Assembly: GCA_937911045.1 (NCBI GenBank)
Contig: CALEPX010000021.1
Coordinates: 62,001 to 126,000, forward strand
Origin: an uncultured Fretibacterium sp.
Lineage (GTDB): Bacteria; Synergistota; Synergistia; Synergistales; Aminobacteriaceae
Direction of reading: 5' to 3'
Length of the DNA: 64,000 nucleotides
Each line of letters opens with the position of its first letter. Within the stretch, counting starts at the first letter, position 1. Below the pieces are notes generated by a model. That model saw only the letters and a program-made list of their open reading frames with translations, was not told the origin of the DNA and searched no databases. Below, piece after piece: positions 37,889-46,970 of this stretch. Position numbers and translations under genes: made by a program.

Positions 37889-39724
37889 ATGAGCAAAAAA
37901 TTAGTTGCTGATCTCATGGTAGATTATCTCGACCGCAGAGGCGTTAAATATATTTTCGGACTTTGTGGTCACACTGTAATCGGTATGCTCGACGCTCTCA
38001 ACAGAAACGGAAAAGTTAAGTACATTTCCAATCGTCACGAAGCCGTCGCTTCAACCGCCGCTGATGGTTACGCACGAGTTACTCACAAAGCGTCTGTCGT
38101 AATGTGTCACCTTGGACCGGGAATCACGAATGTATTGACCGGCGTGGCAAATGCTGCGTTTGATTCGATCCCGATGGTCGTGTTCGCTGGAGATGTTCCA
38201 AGTTATTATTACGGCAAACACCCGCATCAGGAAGTTAATATGCATGGTGACGCAACACAGTACAGATTGCTCGAACCAGTCTGCAAACGTTGTTGGAGAG
38301 TTGATGATCCCGAAGCATTACCCGATATTCTCGACAAGGCTTTCAGACTTGCCGAATCCGGAAGACCTGGTCCGGTGTTAATTGACATGCCGATGGATAT
38401 GTGGTCACGCGAAATCGAAGAAGATTTATTCGCAAGGACTTACAAAGACTGCCATGTCACATCAAAACCTGCTCTCGATCCTGAAGCTGCAAAGGCAATC
38501 GCGAAAGAATTAGTCGAAGCTAAGAAACCCGTTATTCATGCTGGCGGCGGAATTTTGCTTGCTCAGGCATCAAACGAACTTGCCGCACTCGCGGAATTTC
38601 TCGACATTCCGATTTCACGAACGCTTATGGGTCAGGGCTGTGTGAGCGATCTTCACCCGTTATTAGTCGGTCAGACAGGATTCTGGGGGCTTGAAAGCAC
38701 TCACGAATTCACGCTCAATGCGGACGTAATTCTCGCACTCGGCACAAGATTCGCTGAGGCAGATTCTTCGAGCTGGTATCAGGGCGTAACGTTTGACCCA
38801 TCTGTGACGAAATTCCTGCAAATTGACATTGATCCGACAGAAATTGGCAGAAATTATCCGGTCGCAATCGGTGCAGTAGCTGATCTCAAATTAGCGCTCG
38901 CTCAGATTTTGGAAGAAGTCAAGAAAATTTGCCCGAACGGAATCAAACGCGAAGGTTTACGCGAAAAAATCGCAAAAGCAAAAGCAGATTTCAGAGCGTC
39001 AAACGTCGCAATTTCGAACGATTCAAGATTCCCGATGACACCGCAGAGAATCTTGAAGGACGTTAAGGCTGCAATCCCTGAAGATGCGTTGATTTTCACG
39101 GATGTAGGCTGGAACAAGAACGGCGTTGCGCAACAATTCGAGATCACAATTCCGGGAACAGTTCATCATTCGTCAGGACTTGCGACAATGGGCTTCGGTG
39201 CTTCGGCAGTTCTCGGCGGAAAAATCGCTGCTCCGGATAAAATCTGCATAGCGTTAATCGGTGACGGTGGCTTTGGTGTGAACCCGACTTGTATGGCTAC
39301 GGCTGTCGAACAGGGAATCGCTTGTACGTGGGTCGTTATGAACAACTGCGCATTCGGAACTATCGCAGGACTTGAGAACGCAAATTATCACACGAAATTC
39401 GGAACAACTTTCCATACTCCGGACGGCGAAATTTATTCACCGAACTGGGCAGAAGTTGCGAAGGGTTACGGAGTCGATGCAATTCGCGTAAATTCTGCTG
39501 ATGAGTTCAAGCCTGCAATGGATAAGGCAATCGCAGCTAACAAGGCTGGCAAACCGTTCTTAGTCGAAGCAATCATGGAAAATATCGCAGTTCCGACACC
39601 TGGCTGCTGGAATATTAACGATATTTATACACCGAGCGAACTCGTCAAAGAAGGCAAGCTCGTCAAGAAAGAAAACGGCAAATACGTACCGCCAAGTCAC
39701 GCAAAATCACACATCACGAAATAA
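37889..39724 (+). CDS. Thiamine-diphosphate-dependent enzyme (acetolactate synthase/decarboxylase superfamily)
   Basis: A 611-residue three-domain ThDP enzyme. The catalytic glutamate is in NRHEAVASTAADGYAR near residue 51, GPGITNVLTGVANA follows, and the cofactor motif GDGGFGVNPTCM ending in NNCAFGT lies near residue 455. The motif differs from acetolactate synthase, Xsc (sulfoacetaldehyde acetyltransferase) and oxalyl-CoA decarboxylase, so the substrate is open. The acylating aldehyde dehydrogenase 38 bases downstream suggests that it decarboxylates a 2-oxo acid to an aldehyde. ATG 37889 follows AGGAGG at a rather long 12-base spacing. Confidence 0.8.
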   Translation: MSKKLVADLMVDYLDRRGVKYIFGLCGHTVIGMLDALNRNGKVKYISNRHEAVASTAADGYARVTHKASVVMCHLGPGITNVLTGVANAAFDSIPMVVFAGDVPSYYYGKHPHQEVNMHGDATQYRLLEPVCKRCWRVDDPEALPDILDKAFRLAESGRPGPVLIDMPMDMWSREIEEDLFARTYKDCHVTSKPALDPEAAKAIAKELVEAKKPVIHAGGGILLAQASNELAALAEFLDIPISRTLMGQGCVSDLHPLLVGQTGFWGLESTHEFTLNADVILALGTRFAEADSSSWYQGVTFDPSVTKFLQIDIDPTEIGRNYPVAIGAVADLKLALAQILEEVKKICPNGIKREGLREKIAKAKADFRASNVAISNDSRFPMTPQRILKDVKAAIPEDALIFTDVGWNKNGVAQQFEITIPGTVHHSSGLATMGFGASAVLGGKIAAPDKICIALIGDGGFGVNPTCMATAVEQGIACTWVVMNNCAFGTIAGLENANYHTKFGTTFHTPDGEIYSPNWAEVAKGYGVDAIRVNSADEFKPAMDKAIAANKAGKPFLVEAIMENIAVPTPGCWNINDIYTPSELVKEGKLVKKENGKYVPPSHAKSHITK

Positions 39725-39762
39725 TCACACATCTAATTATCAAGAGGGGGAATTTTTGAACA

Positions 39763-41244
39763 ATGGCACATCATGAAGTAACACCCGAAGAAATCGCAAT
39801 GATCGAAGAAATGGTCGTTAAGGCGAAGAAAGCCGCTGAAGTTATCGCAACGTATGATCAGGAACGCGTCGATCACCTTTGCAGAGCAATCGCTGCTGCG
39901 TTATACCCGCTGAAAGTCTGGGGAAAAATCTGCGACGAAGCTGTTGACGAGACAAGACTTGGTGATAAAGTCACAAAACGTAATAAACGCAACAAACTGA
40001 AATTGATCCTGCGAGATTGTCTGCGCCAGAAGAGCGTCGGCATTATCGAATCAGATCCTGTCAAAGGTCTCGTGAAATATGCTAAACCGGTCGGTGTAAT
40101 CGCAACGTTAGTCCCAACGACAAATCCGTGCGTAACTCCTGCTGGTCAGGCAATCTACGCCGTAAAAGCGCGTGACGTTCTGATTTGCTCGCCGCATCCA
40201 AGAGCCAAGAAAGTCACAACCAAGACCGTAAATATTATCCGTGACGTACTTGTTCGTGAGGGCGCACCTGCTGATATTATCCAGGTTATCGAAGAACCGA
40301 GCATAACGCTTACTCAGGAATTAATGAAGCGTGTTGACATGGTAATCGCAACCGGCGGTCGTCCAATGGTCAAAGCAGCTTATTCGGCAGGAGTTCCGGC
40401 TTACGGTTCAGGCGCGGGAAACTCGACTGTTATCGTTGACAACACAGCTAACACGAAAGAACGCGCTTACGAGGCTGCAATGAACACGAGAATTTCGAAA
40501 TGTGCGGACTTCGGTTCAGGCTGTTCATGCGACGGAAACCTGATCGTTCATGAGTCAGTTTACGATAATTTTGTCGAAGGGCTTGTGAAAGAGGGCGCGT
40601 ATATTCCGACGTACGAAGAAGCTGAGAAGATCAAGAAAGTCATGTGGGACGAAAACGGTCACAGACTTCCAGACACAGTAGCGATTTCAGCACAGGCTCT
40701 CGCAAAAGCAGCAGGCTTCGAAATTCCGGCAGACCGCAAATTCATCGCAGTTCCGAACAACGGTCAAAAAGAAGGCTTCACGATTAATAACGCCGAAGAT
40801 ATTAAGAAATGTATCGGCAAAGAACACTTCTTCTCAACCGAGAAATTAACGACGTTGTTGACGCTTTTCAAATATGGCGGCGAGTTCCAGACTGCACTTG
40901 ACATTATGCTCGAAATTTTCGACAAGTCCGGCGGTAAGGGACATTCTTGCGGATTATATTCATTCGACGACGATCATATTAATCGTTTGGGAATGTGCGC
41001 ACCTGTCTCACGCTGCATGATCCGTCAACCGAACAACCGCGGCAATGCAGGAAGCGCAACAAACGGAATGCCTCCGACGAACTCAATGGGCTGCGGAACG
41101 TGGGGCGGAAACATCGTCAGCGAAAACATCACACTCAAGCACTACATGAATACGACTTGGGTTGCACGTCCGATTCTCGAAGACATGCCATCACTTCAGG
41201 CGTTATTCGGCGAGTTCTATCAGGACGGAATGGACGAGGAATAA
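39763..41244 (+). CDS. CoA-acylating aldehyde dehydrogenase (SauS/EutE-like)
   Basis: A 493-residue aldehyde dehydrogenase of the acylating group, which converts an aldehyde to an acyl-CoA with NAD(P)+. ATLVPTTNPCVTPAG, a VIATGGRPMVKAAYSAG loop and the catalytic Cys region DFGSGCSCDGNLIVHE (near residue 250) are visible. The pattern is closest to sulfoacetaldehyde dehydrogenase SauS and EutE, judged by eye. The C-terminal part (QPNNRGNAGSATNGMPPTNSMGCGTWGGN) is typical of that clade. It forms an operon with the ThDP enzyme. Confidence 0.83.
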   Translation: MAHHEVTPEEIAMIEEMVVKAKKAAEVIATYDQERVDHLCRAIAAALYPLKVWGKICDEAVDETRLGDKVTKRNKRNKLKLILRDCLRQKSVGIIESDPVKGLVKYAKPVGVIATLVPTTNPCVTPAGQAIYAVKARDVLICSPHPRAKKVTTKTVNIIRDVLVREGAPADIIQVIEEPSITLTQELMKRVDMVIATGGRPMVKAAYSAGVPAYGSGAGNSTVIVDNTANTKERAYEAAMNTRISKCADFGSGCSCDGNLIVHESVYDNFVEGLVKEGAYIPTYEEAEKIKKVMWDENGHRLPDTVAISAQALAKAAGFEIPADRKFIAVPNNGQKEGFTINNAEDIKKCIGKEHFFSTEKLTTLLTLFKYGGEFQTALDIMLEIFDKSGGKGHSCGLYSFDDDHINRLGMCAPVSRCMIRQPNNRGNAGSATNGMPPTNSMGCGTWGGNIVSENITLKHYMNTTWVARPILEDMPSLQALFGEFYQDGMDEE

Positions 41245-41282
41245 TTAATTAACTGGCAACACCCGAAAATTTGTGCAAAAAA

Positions 41283-41314
41283 ATGCGGAACGTGTTAATG
41301 CGCTCCGTATTTTT
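41283..41314 (+). terminator. Terminator of the ThDP enzyme/aldehyde dehydrogenase operon
   Basis: ATGCGGAACG pairs with CGCTCCGTAT (one mismatch, one G-U), followed by T's. It lies 38 bases past the stop codon. Confidence 0.7.
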
Positions 41315-41361
41315 GATTCATAGATTCATAATTATGATTGTGATGATTATCGACTTGCGAA

Positions 41362-42534
41362 TTATTTTTTCCGCGAGATTAACGGCAACGCGAGTAATAA
41401 CGCCCCGAATAATGACAGCGAGACAGAATCACAGCCGCCACTGCCGCTAGAACTGCTCTTGTTTGTGGTAGTCGATGCGCCGACAAACGCAATGCTCACG
41501 GGAACACCGCCAAGTTTATCTGAAGTTATGAAATCACTCACGGTAAAAGTTGTTGTGTCGGAATTATCAACAATTATGATTCCGTCGCCGATTATTGCAC
41601 CGAGCAATTTGTTTTTCGAATCATATGTTATTTGCGATTTGACCGTTCCAACGCCCGAAGCTTTGTATACCTCGTAAGGCGTAGTTCCGTCGTAATATGC
41701 AAGCGTAGATTCGTTCGCGTCAGAATCCTCGATCACAAAATAGAACGTAGTCTTGCCAGTCGCGTAAATTGCCGTAGCTTTACGTGAATCTTCGAAGAGC
41801 AGAATATCTTCGACAGTTTTACTGTTCTTGTATTGTCGGATTCCGTCGTCATACGTCGCGAATATTAATCCAGACGATGTAACAGCAATGTCGTTCACGT
41901 CAGAACCCAAATCTAAACTCGCAAAACTTCGGTTACGTTCAAGTAATCCGTCGAATCTCAGAATTTCGTAATCGTTATAATTCTCGTCGAAACGCTTATT
42001 CAGAACAAATAATCTCTCGCCGGCAATTATGGCTTTCAAGAACGATGCTTTATAACCGGTCAAATCTGTGTAGGAAAAATAATTTCGAGGCTCATTGTTT
42101 CCCGAACGATATTCTGCGATTGAGCCGTTATTATCCGTAACGAACACACTAGTCTGCTCACCGTTCACTGCCGTCACGATTGAAGTTGCTTCGGAAATTC
42201 CAGTTAAGCGCAAATCCTCGTCGTCATTTTCGGGAGTCGTCAAATTTACAGAGTTGAACAAGTAGAATCTGTCCCAACTTCCGCCCTCATCAAGTGTCAA
42301 ATCATCCGGTTCAACCAGCAGAGTTTTCGAGTTTCCGTTGTGTAAATATGACGCTACGATTGCGATGTTCTGCGTTGAGTATTCGCGCGTATAAACTGTC
42401 ATATCGCCGCTGATTTCGTCATAATTCACAAGCCCCATATCGCCGTTGACCGTTGTGTAAACCAGACTGGCTTCGGAAATTCCCAAACTGAAACCGAACG
42501 ACAAAATCACAAGACTTAATAATATTTTTTTCAT
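41362..42534 (-). CDS. Secreted beta-propeller-like protein with Synergist-CTERM signal
   Basis: A 390-residue exported protein. Residues 1-20 or so are a signal peptide (KKILLSLVILSFGFSLGISEAS). The body is a run of short beta-rich segments (DVNDIAVTSSGLIFATYDDGIRQY and similar) suggesting a beta-propeller, though no repeat family is certain. The C-terminus has a Ser/Gly linker, GGCDS, a hydrophobic helix and RKK, the layout of the Synergist-CTERM sorting domain. It is likely processed and lipid- or surface-anchored at the Cys. ATG 42534 follows AGGAAGGG; the longer frame is not supported. Confidence 0.8.
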   Translation of the reverse strand: MKKILLSLVILSFGFSLGISEASLVYTTVNGDMGLVNYDEISGDMTVYTREYSTQNIAIVASYLHNGNSKTLLVEPDDLTLDEGGSWDRFYLFNSVNLTTPENDDEDLRLTGISEATSIVTAVNGEQTSVFVTDNNGSIAEYRSGNNEPRNYFSYTDLTGYKASFLKAIIAGERLFVLNKRFDENYNDYEILRFDGLLERNRSFASLDLGSDVNDIAVTSSGLIFATYDDGIRQYKNSKTVEDILLFEDSRKATAIYATGKTTFYFVIEDSDANESTLAYYDGTTPYEVYKASGVGTVKSQITYDSKNKLLGAIIGDGIIIVDNSDTTTFTVSDFITSDKLGGVPVSIAFVGASTTTNKSSSSGSGGCDSVSLSLFGALLLALPLISRKK

Positions 42535-42598
42535 GCTATTGCTACCCTTCCTGAATTTAGAATTTAGATAATTGCGATTCATTCTAGCATATTCACGC

Positions 42599-43252
42599 CT
42601 AATTAGCTTTCAATTCCCTGACCGTTTGCAAAACTTTCGTCGTGAGTTTCTTGCTGCCCGAACTGTATCGCATTAACGCCTTCTCAACAGTTCCGGTTTT
42701 CGACATACATTGCGCGAAAATTTCCGTGCCGTACATGATATTCGTTCGAGCGTTGAACATTCCCGGCGCAGATTTTATCTCGGGAAAACGCTTTTTAATA
42801 TCGCCAGCGTGAACTTTCCAACGAACCTGCATTAATCCGTAATCGCCGCCTTTGGATACTGCCTTGCGATTCACAGTGCTTTCGTGAACAATTATCGCCG
42901 CAATAACGAACGCATCCTGAGAAAATTTACTCGCAGCTTCAAGAACGTATTTCGCGTATTCATTCGCTTCGGATTTTGATAGCGCAGGATTCTTCCGTGT
43001 GAATAATTCTGAGATTTTCGCAAGTTTTCTCGGATCAGATTTCGAATCACGATTTGCCGTCTTTGAATTTGAATCTGAATTGGATTTTTTCGCAGCAAAA
43101 ACGTTCCCCGAAATTAACTGGGGATTGCCGCTCTGAGATTCACGCAACATTCCGCTCAGAGAATTTTTCGAGATTAACGCCTCACTCGCACTAACACTCA
43201 AGCCGACAAAATTCAGGCATAACGCACAGATTATCCAGATTATTTTTCTCAT
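42599..43252 (-). CDS. Lytic transglycosylase (SLT domain), exported
   Basis: A 217-residue protein with a signal peptide (about residues 1-23), a charged linker rich in Ser, Asp and Lys (about 45-75) and a C-terminal goose-lysozyme-like SLT domain. The catalytic glutamate is in IVHESTVNRKAVSKGGDYGLMQVRW. It would cleave peptidoglycan between MurNAc and GlcNAc. I start at ATG 43252. A TTG at 43261 has a better-placed AGGA and would add three residues. It follows the TolC gene directly. Confidence 0.87.
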   Translation of the reverse strand: MRKIIWIICALCLNFVGLSVSASEALISKNSLSGMLRESQSGNPQLISGNVFAAKKSNSDSNSKTANRDSKSDPRKLAKISELFTRKNPALSKSEANEYAKYVLEAASKFSQDAFVIAAIIVHESTVNRKAVSKGGDYGLMQVRWKVHAGDIKKRFPEIKSAPGMFNARTNIMYGTEIFAQCMSKTGTVEKALMRYSSGSKKLTTKVLQTVRELKAN

Positions 43253-43261
43253 GAATCGCAA

Positions 43262-44785
43262 CTAGTCCTGGATTTCACGTTCACGCATCATCTCGTTGAA
43301 ACGCTGATTGATTTCCTCGTCCGAATATTCGTGTTTGGCTTTCGATTTCTCAACAACGTCATCAAACGCAATGTAATCCTCGCCAACTTTGGGATTGGAA
43401 TTTTCCGTGCGATTCGTGCGCAGAGTTTTCAAGCCAGCCTCGCCCAAAATCTGATTGCCCTTGCCGTAACGCAACACAGCCTCACTCCAGTTGCCTTCTT
43501 CATCAGGTGAGTAATCGCCGATTGATTTTCTCAGAGCGACTAATGCCACGTACATTCCGCGAATCGAATCAAGATACTCAGTTTTGACAGATTGATACGC
43601 AGTCTGAGCGTTGATCAAATCAATTTGCGCACCCATTCCTTCAGCGTACATTAACTCAGTGATGCGTAATTCTTCTTCGGAGCGTTCGACTTGACGTTGT
43701 TTATCTTTTTCCGTAGCAGCAGCGTTTCGCCAGTTATTCATCGCGACGGTGATTTCAAGTCTGGTTTGCTCCTGAAGCGCGAGTAAATTCGCCTCACTGA
43801 CCTGAATCAATCTGTCAGCGTTCATAGTCTTGTATCGCGTTTGCAAGCCGTCATAAATCGGAATATTCAGCGTCAAACTTGCCGCAGCTTCACCGTCATT
43901 TGGTGTTGAAGACGCGCCCGGATCTGACCACATCGTCCATTTGAAGCCGAAATCCAAAGTCGGAGCCATTCCTTTGGACATGAGTTTCTTAATGATTTTC
44001 GCACGTTCCAGTGTCAAATTCGCAGCTCTAACATCCGGTCTGGTTTTCAACGCTTCGTCAAAATCGAGTTCAACGTCAAATTCCGGCACACGCAATTCTT
44101 CGTCAACAGGTTCGAGATCCATTCCGCCAGCCAAGTACGAAAGATTCGCGAGCAAATTCTTGTACGTAGTCTCCGCACTTTTCGCCAAACTTTCCGCTGC
44201 GACAACCTGAGCTTCACTTCGCACCACGTCAAGTCTCGGGACTAATTCCTGATTGTATTTCTCGACAGTAACGCGGTGATTCTCAGAACGCTGCGTCAAA
44301 ATCTCGTTCTGAAGCTTAAGATTCTCTCGTGCCAAAACTGCTCCCCACCAAGTTTCCTCAGCTGTTGCGATTAACGTGTTCAGGTTCGAGTCGAAATTCG
44401 CGCGTGAAATTTCGTATGCAAGAATATTTTGCTTTTCGTCGAGCGAGAAAGTTCCGGATAAATCGATTCGCTGACCAAAAGTGAATTGTGCGCTTCCTGC
44501 GGTTATATCATAAGCTTTGAATTTCGAAGTAATTTCCTGAGCACTGAGCCACGAAGCCGTTCCTGTAATTCCAATCGTAGGACGCTGCACACCAACAGCA
44601 GCCAAGACAGTATAATAATCAGCCTCAACGGATTTCAGATTTGCTCTCAATGAGTGATTGTTCAACAGGATTTCCGAGACGAATTGCTCCAGCGTCATAC
44701 GAACACTTGCCTGTGAATTTTCTGCGGCAGTAATAATCACAGCGAAGATAATTAGAGCACGAAGAATTTTTTTGGGTAAATTCAT
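43262..44785 (-). CDS. TolC-family outer membrane efflux protein
   Basis: A 507-residue protein with a signal peptide (about 1-26) and the two duplicated long helical/beta segments of OEP channels. SEILLNNHSLRANLKSVEADYYTVLAAVGVQRPTI opens the first repeat and KTRPDVRAANLTLERAKIIKKLMSKGMAPTLDFG the second. A charged C-terminal tail of about 80 residues follows. It is the outer-membrane exit of a tripartite pump or type I secretion system, but no membrane-fusion or inner-membrane partner is in the window. It shows that the cell is diderm. The SD is AAGGTG. Confidence 0.9.
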   Translation of the reverse strand: MNLPKKILRALIIFAVIITAAENSQASVRMTLEQFVSEILLNNHSLRANLKSVEADYYTVLAAVGVQRPTIGITGTASWLSAQEITSKFKAYDITAGSAQFTFGQRIDLSGTFSLDEKQNILAYEISRANFDSNLNTLIATAEETWWGAVLARENLKLQNEILTQRSENHRVTVEKYNQELVPRLDVVRSEAQVVAAESLAKSAETTYKNLLANLSYLAGGMDLEPVDEELRVPEFDVELDFDEALKTRPDVRAANLTLERAKIIKKLMSKGMAPTLDFGFKWTMWSDPGASSTPNDGEAAASLTLNIPIYDGLQTRYKTMNADRLIQVSEANLLALQEQTRLEITVAMNNWRNAAATEKDKQRQVERSEEELRITELMYAEGMGAQIDLINAQTAYQSVKTEYLDSIRGMYVALVALRKSIGDYSPDEEGNWSEAVLRYGKGNQILGEAGLKTLRTNRTENSNPKVGEDYIAFDDVVEKSKAKHEYSDEEINQRFNEMMREREIQD

Positions 44786-44903
44786 TTTTTTGTATACACC
44801 TTGCTATGTGAAATAAAATTTTTCAGCTATTATATAACAAATATGTGCGATTTCTTATCGATACTATTACTCAGTCAAAAGGAGGAATTTTGTATTTCGG
44901 ATT

Positions 44904-46175
44904 ATGAAGAGTTTCGATGTAATTGTAATCGGAGGAGGTCCAGCTGGAATGATGGCGGCGTATCGGGCTGCTTCATCGGGGAAAAAAGTCCTGCTGTGCG
45001 AGAAGAATTTGCGTCTGGGTGAGAAATTGATGCTCTCTGGACGCGGTCGCTGCAATTTCACGAACGGTTTGGAAGGCATTAACGAGTTCGTGCGCAAGTA
45101 CGGTGACAAGGGGAAATTTCTGTACTCGGCATTCTCAAAGTTTTCGCCACAGGATACGATGAGCTTCTTCGAGAGAAACGGTGTGAATTATGTTTCTGAA
45201 CGCGGCAAACGAATTTTCCCTGAGATTGGCGGCAGTCAGCGAGTTCTGGATATGTTCCTGAGATTGTTGAAGCAATATGATGCCGAAATTTACAGGCAAT
45301 CGCAAGTACACACGCTGAGAATTTCGGATTCGCGGATAAATTACATAGTTACGGATCAGGAAGAGCTAACAGCTGAGAAATATATTATCGCAACGGGCGG
45401 TCTGTCGTATCCAACAACCGGCTCAACCGGCGACGGCTACATATTCGCTCAACAAGCTGGTCACACAATCGTAGCAACTTATCCTGCACTTGTTCCGCTG
45501 AAAACTCAGGAACGCTGGGTGAAATTTGCGAATGGCTGCGATTTGCACAGCGTCAGAGTTCACGTATTTCTGAATGGCGAGGAAGTTGCCGCGAAATTTG
45601 GCGAGATGGAGTTCACGAATTTCGGAATCAGTGGGCCGATAATCATGGACTTGAGTTCACAGGTTCCGGATTGGCGCAAAATTGACGAGAATGGCGAATC
45701 AACAGACGTGCTTGAATTTGTGATTGATCTCAAACCTGCGTTGACACGTGAAGTTTTGATCGCGAGGATTTACCGTGAGATGCAGCAGGATCCGGATGAA
45801 AAATATCGTACTGGCACGAAACGTTTTTCGAGTATGCTGCGTTCATTTGTGCCGGCGCGGCTCATACGTTTGATAATCGAGTTGACGGACATTCCGCACG
45901 ATAAGCCCGTGAAATTCCTGAGTAAAGATGAAATCGAGAAATTGGCGAACGTTCTGAAGAATATAAAGCTTACGATTAATGGGCTTTGGGGTTATGATAA
46001 CGCGATTGTCACGCGAGGCGGTGTAAATTTGAAGGAAGTCGATCCGTCAACAATGCGCTCGAAATTATGCGATAATTTATATTTTGCTGGCGAAGTTTTG
46101 GATTTGAATGGTCCGTCCGGTGGATTTAATTTGCAGATGTGTTGGAGTACTGGCTACGTTGCAGGCTCAGATTAG
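44904..46175 (+). CDS. NAD(P)/FAD-dependent oxidoreductase, BaiN/HI0933 family
   Basis: A 423-residue flavoprotein with the FAD-binding VIVIGGGPAGMMAAYRAASSGKKVLLCEKN, the family's GRGRCNFTNG, ATGGLSYPTTGSTGDGY, and the C-terminal FAGEVLDLNGPSGGFNLQMCWSTG. It is widespread; one relative reduces bile-acid intermediates, but the usual substrate is unknown. The obvious SD (AAAGGAGG) ends 18 bases before ATG 44904, which is unusually far, and no better in-frame start exists. Confidence 0.9.
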   Translation: MKSFDVIVIGGGPAGMMAAYRAASSGKKVLLCEKNLRLGEKLMLSGRGRCNFTNGLEGINEFVRKYGDKGKFLYSAFSKFSPQDTMSFFERNGVNYVSERGKRIFPEIGGSQRVLDMFLRLLKQYDAEIYRQSQVHTLRISDSRINYIVTDQEELTAEKYIIATGGLSYPTTGSTGDGYIFAQQAGHTIVATYPALVPLKTQERWVKFANGCDLHSVRVHVFLNGEEVAAKFGEMEFTNFGISGPIIMDLSSQVPDWRKIDENGESTDVLEFVIDLKPALTREVLIARIYREMQQDPDEKYRTGTKRFSSMLRSFVPARLIRLIIELTDIPHDKPVKFLSKDEIEKLANVLKNIKLTINGLWGYDNAIVTRGGVNLKEVDPSTMRSKLCDNLYFAGEVLDLNGPSGGFNLQMCWSTGYVAGSD

Positions 46176-46202
46176 TCAGATTTAGGAGGAATTTTTTTCA
46201 AG

Positions 46203-46970
46203 ATGTTTCTTGCTGTTGATATTGGTAACACGACTATAGCTGTTGGAATTTATGATGCAAACAAATTGCTGGCTCATTGGAGATTGTCGTCGATTTTGCA
46301 CACGTCCGATGAGTTGGGAATTTATTTGCTGAATTTGTTGCGCATGAATAATTTGCAGCCGGAGAAAATCACAGGGGCAGCGTTTGCGAGTGTAGTTCCG
46401 TCGTTGGATTTCCCGTTCAGTGAAGCGATTCGGAATTATTTCGGCTTCGAGGCTTTGCAGGTTGACGCGTCCACGAATATTGACATGAAAATCAGGTACA
46501 AGAATCCCAGAGAAGTCGGGGCGGATCGAATTGTCGCGGCGTATGCGGGTCGTGAAAAATACGGCGCGCCATTGGTTGTTATCGATTACGGAACTGCGAT
46601 TACGCTTGATGCTGTGTCGAGTGAGGGCGATTATCTCGGAGGAGCGATTGCACCCGGGTTATTTTCCGGAATTTCTGCTTTGTTCTCTAAGGCTGCGAAA
46701 TTGCCGAAAGTTGCGTTGAAAATTCCTGAGAGCGTGATTGGGAAAAATACTGACGAGGCGATTCAATCCGGAATTTTGCTCGGGAACGCAGGTCTTACGG
46801 ATCGAATCGTTGAGTTAATCAAGAAAGAAATCGGGACTAATGCGAAAGTTGTAATGACAGGCGGGCACGCTGAATTGATGTCGAAAATTTCACGCGGCGT
46901 TGATTACGTGGATCCCTGGCTGATGCTTGACGGCTTGCGATTGATTTACGAGAAAGTGAATCATGCCTAG
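46203..46970 (+). CDS. coaX: Type III pantothenate kinase
   Basis: A 255-residue ASKHA-fold kinase for the first step of CoA synthesis. It has the phosphate-binding VDIGNTTIAVG at the N-terminus, PREVGADRIVAAYAG, VIDYGTAITLDAVS and a VVMTGGHAEL C-terminal motif. TTAGGAGGAATTT precedes the ATG. It overlaps dus by 8 bp. Confidence 0.95.
   Translation: MFLAVDIGNTTIAVGIYDANKLLAHWRLSSILHTSDELGIYLLNLLRMNNLQPEKITGAAFASVVPSLDFPFSEAIRNYFGFEALQVDASTNIDMKIRYKNPREVGADRIVAAYAGREKYGAPLVVIDYGTAITLDAVSSEGDYLGGAIAPGLFSGISALFSKAAKLPKVALKIPESVIGKNTDEAIQSGILLGNAGLTDRIVELIKKEIGTNAKVVMTGGHAELMSKISRGVDYVDPWLMLDGLRLIYEKVNHA

Noticed and set aside
37889..39724. Sulfoacetaldehyde acetyltransferase (Xsc) for the ThDP enzyme
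   Set aside because: The N-terminal and GDG..NN motifs do not match Xsc, and no phosphotransacetylase is adjacent; kept as an unassigned ThDP enzyme.
44801..45022. A 73-residue ORF starting upstream of the BaiN-family gene in another frame
   Set aside because: It runs into the FAD-binding region of the real gene and its translation has no protein-like character; only the SD at 44879 could suggest it.
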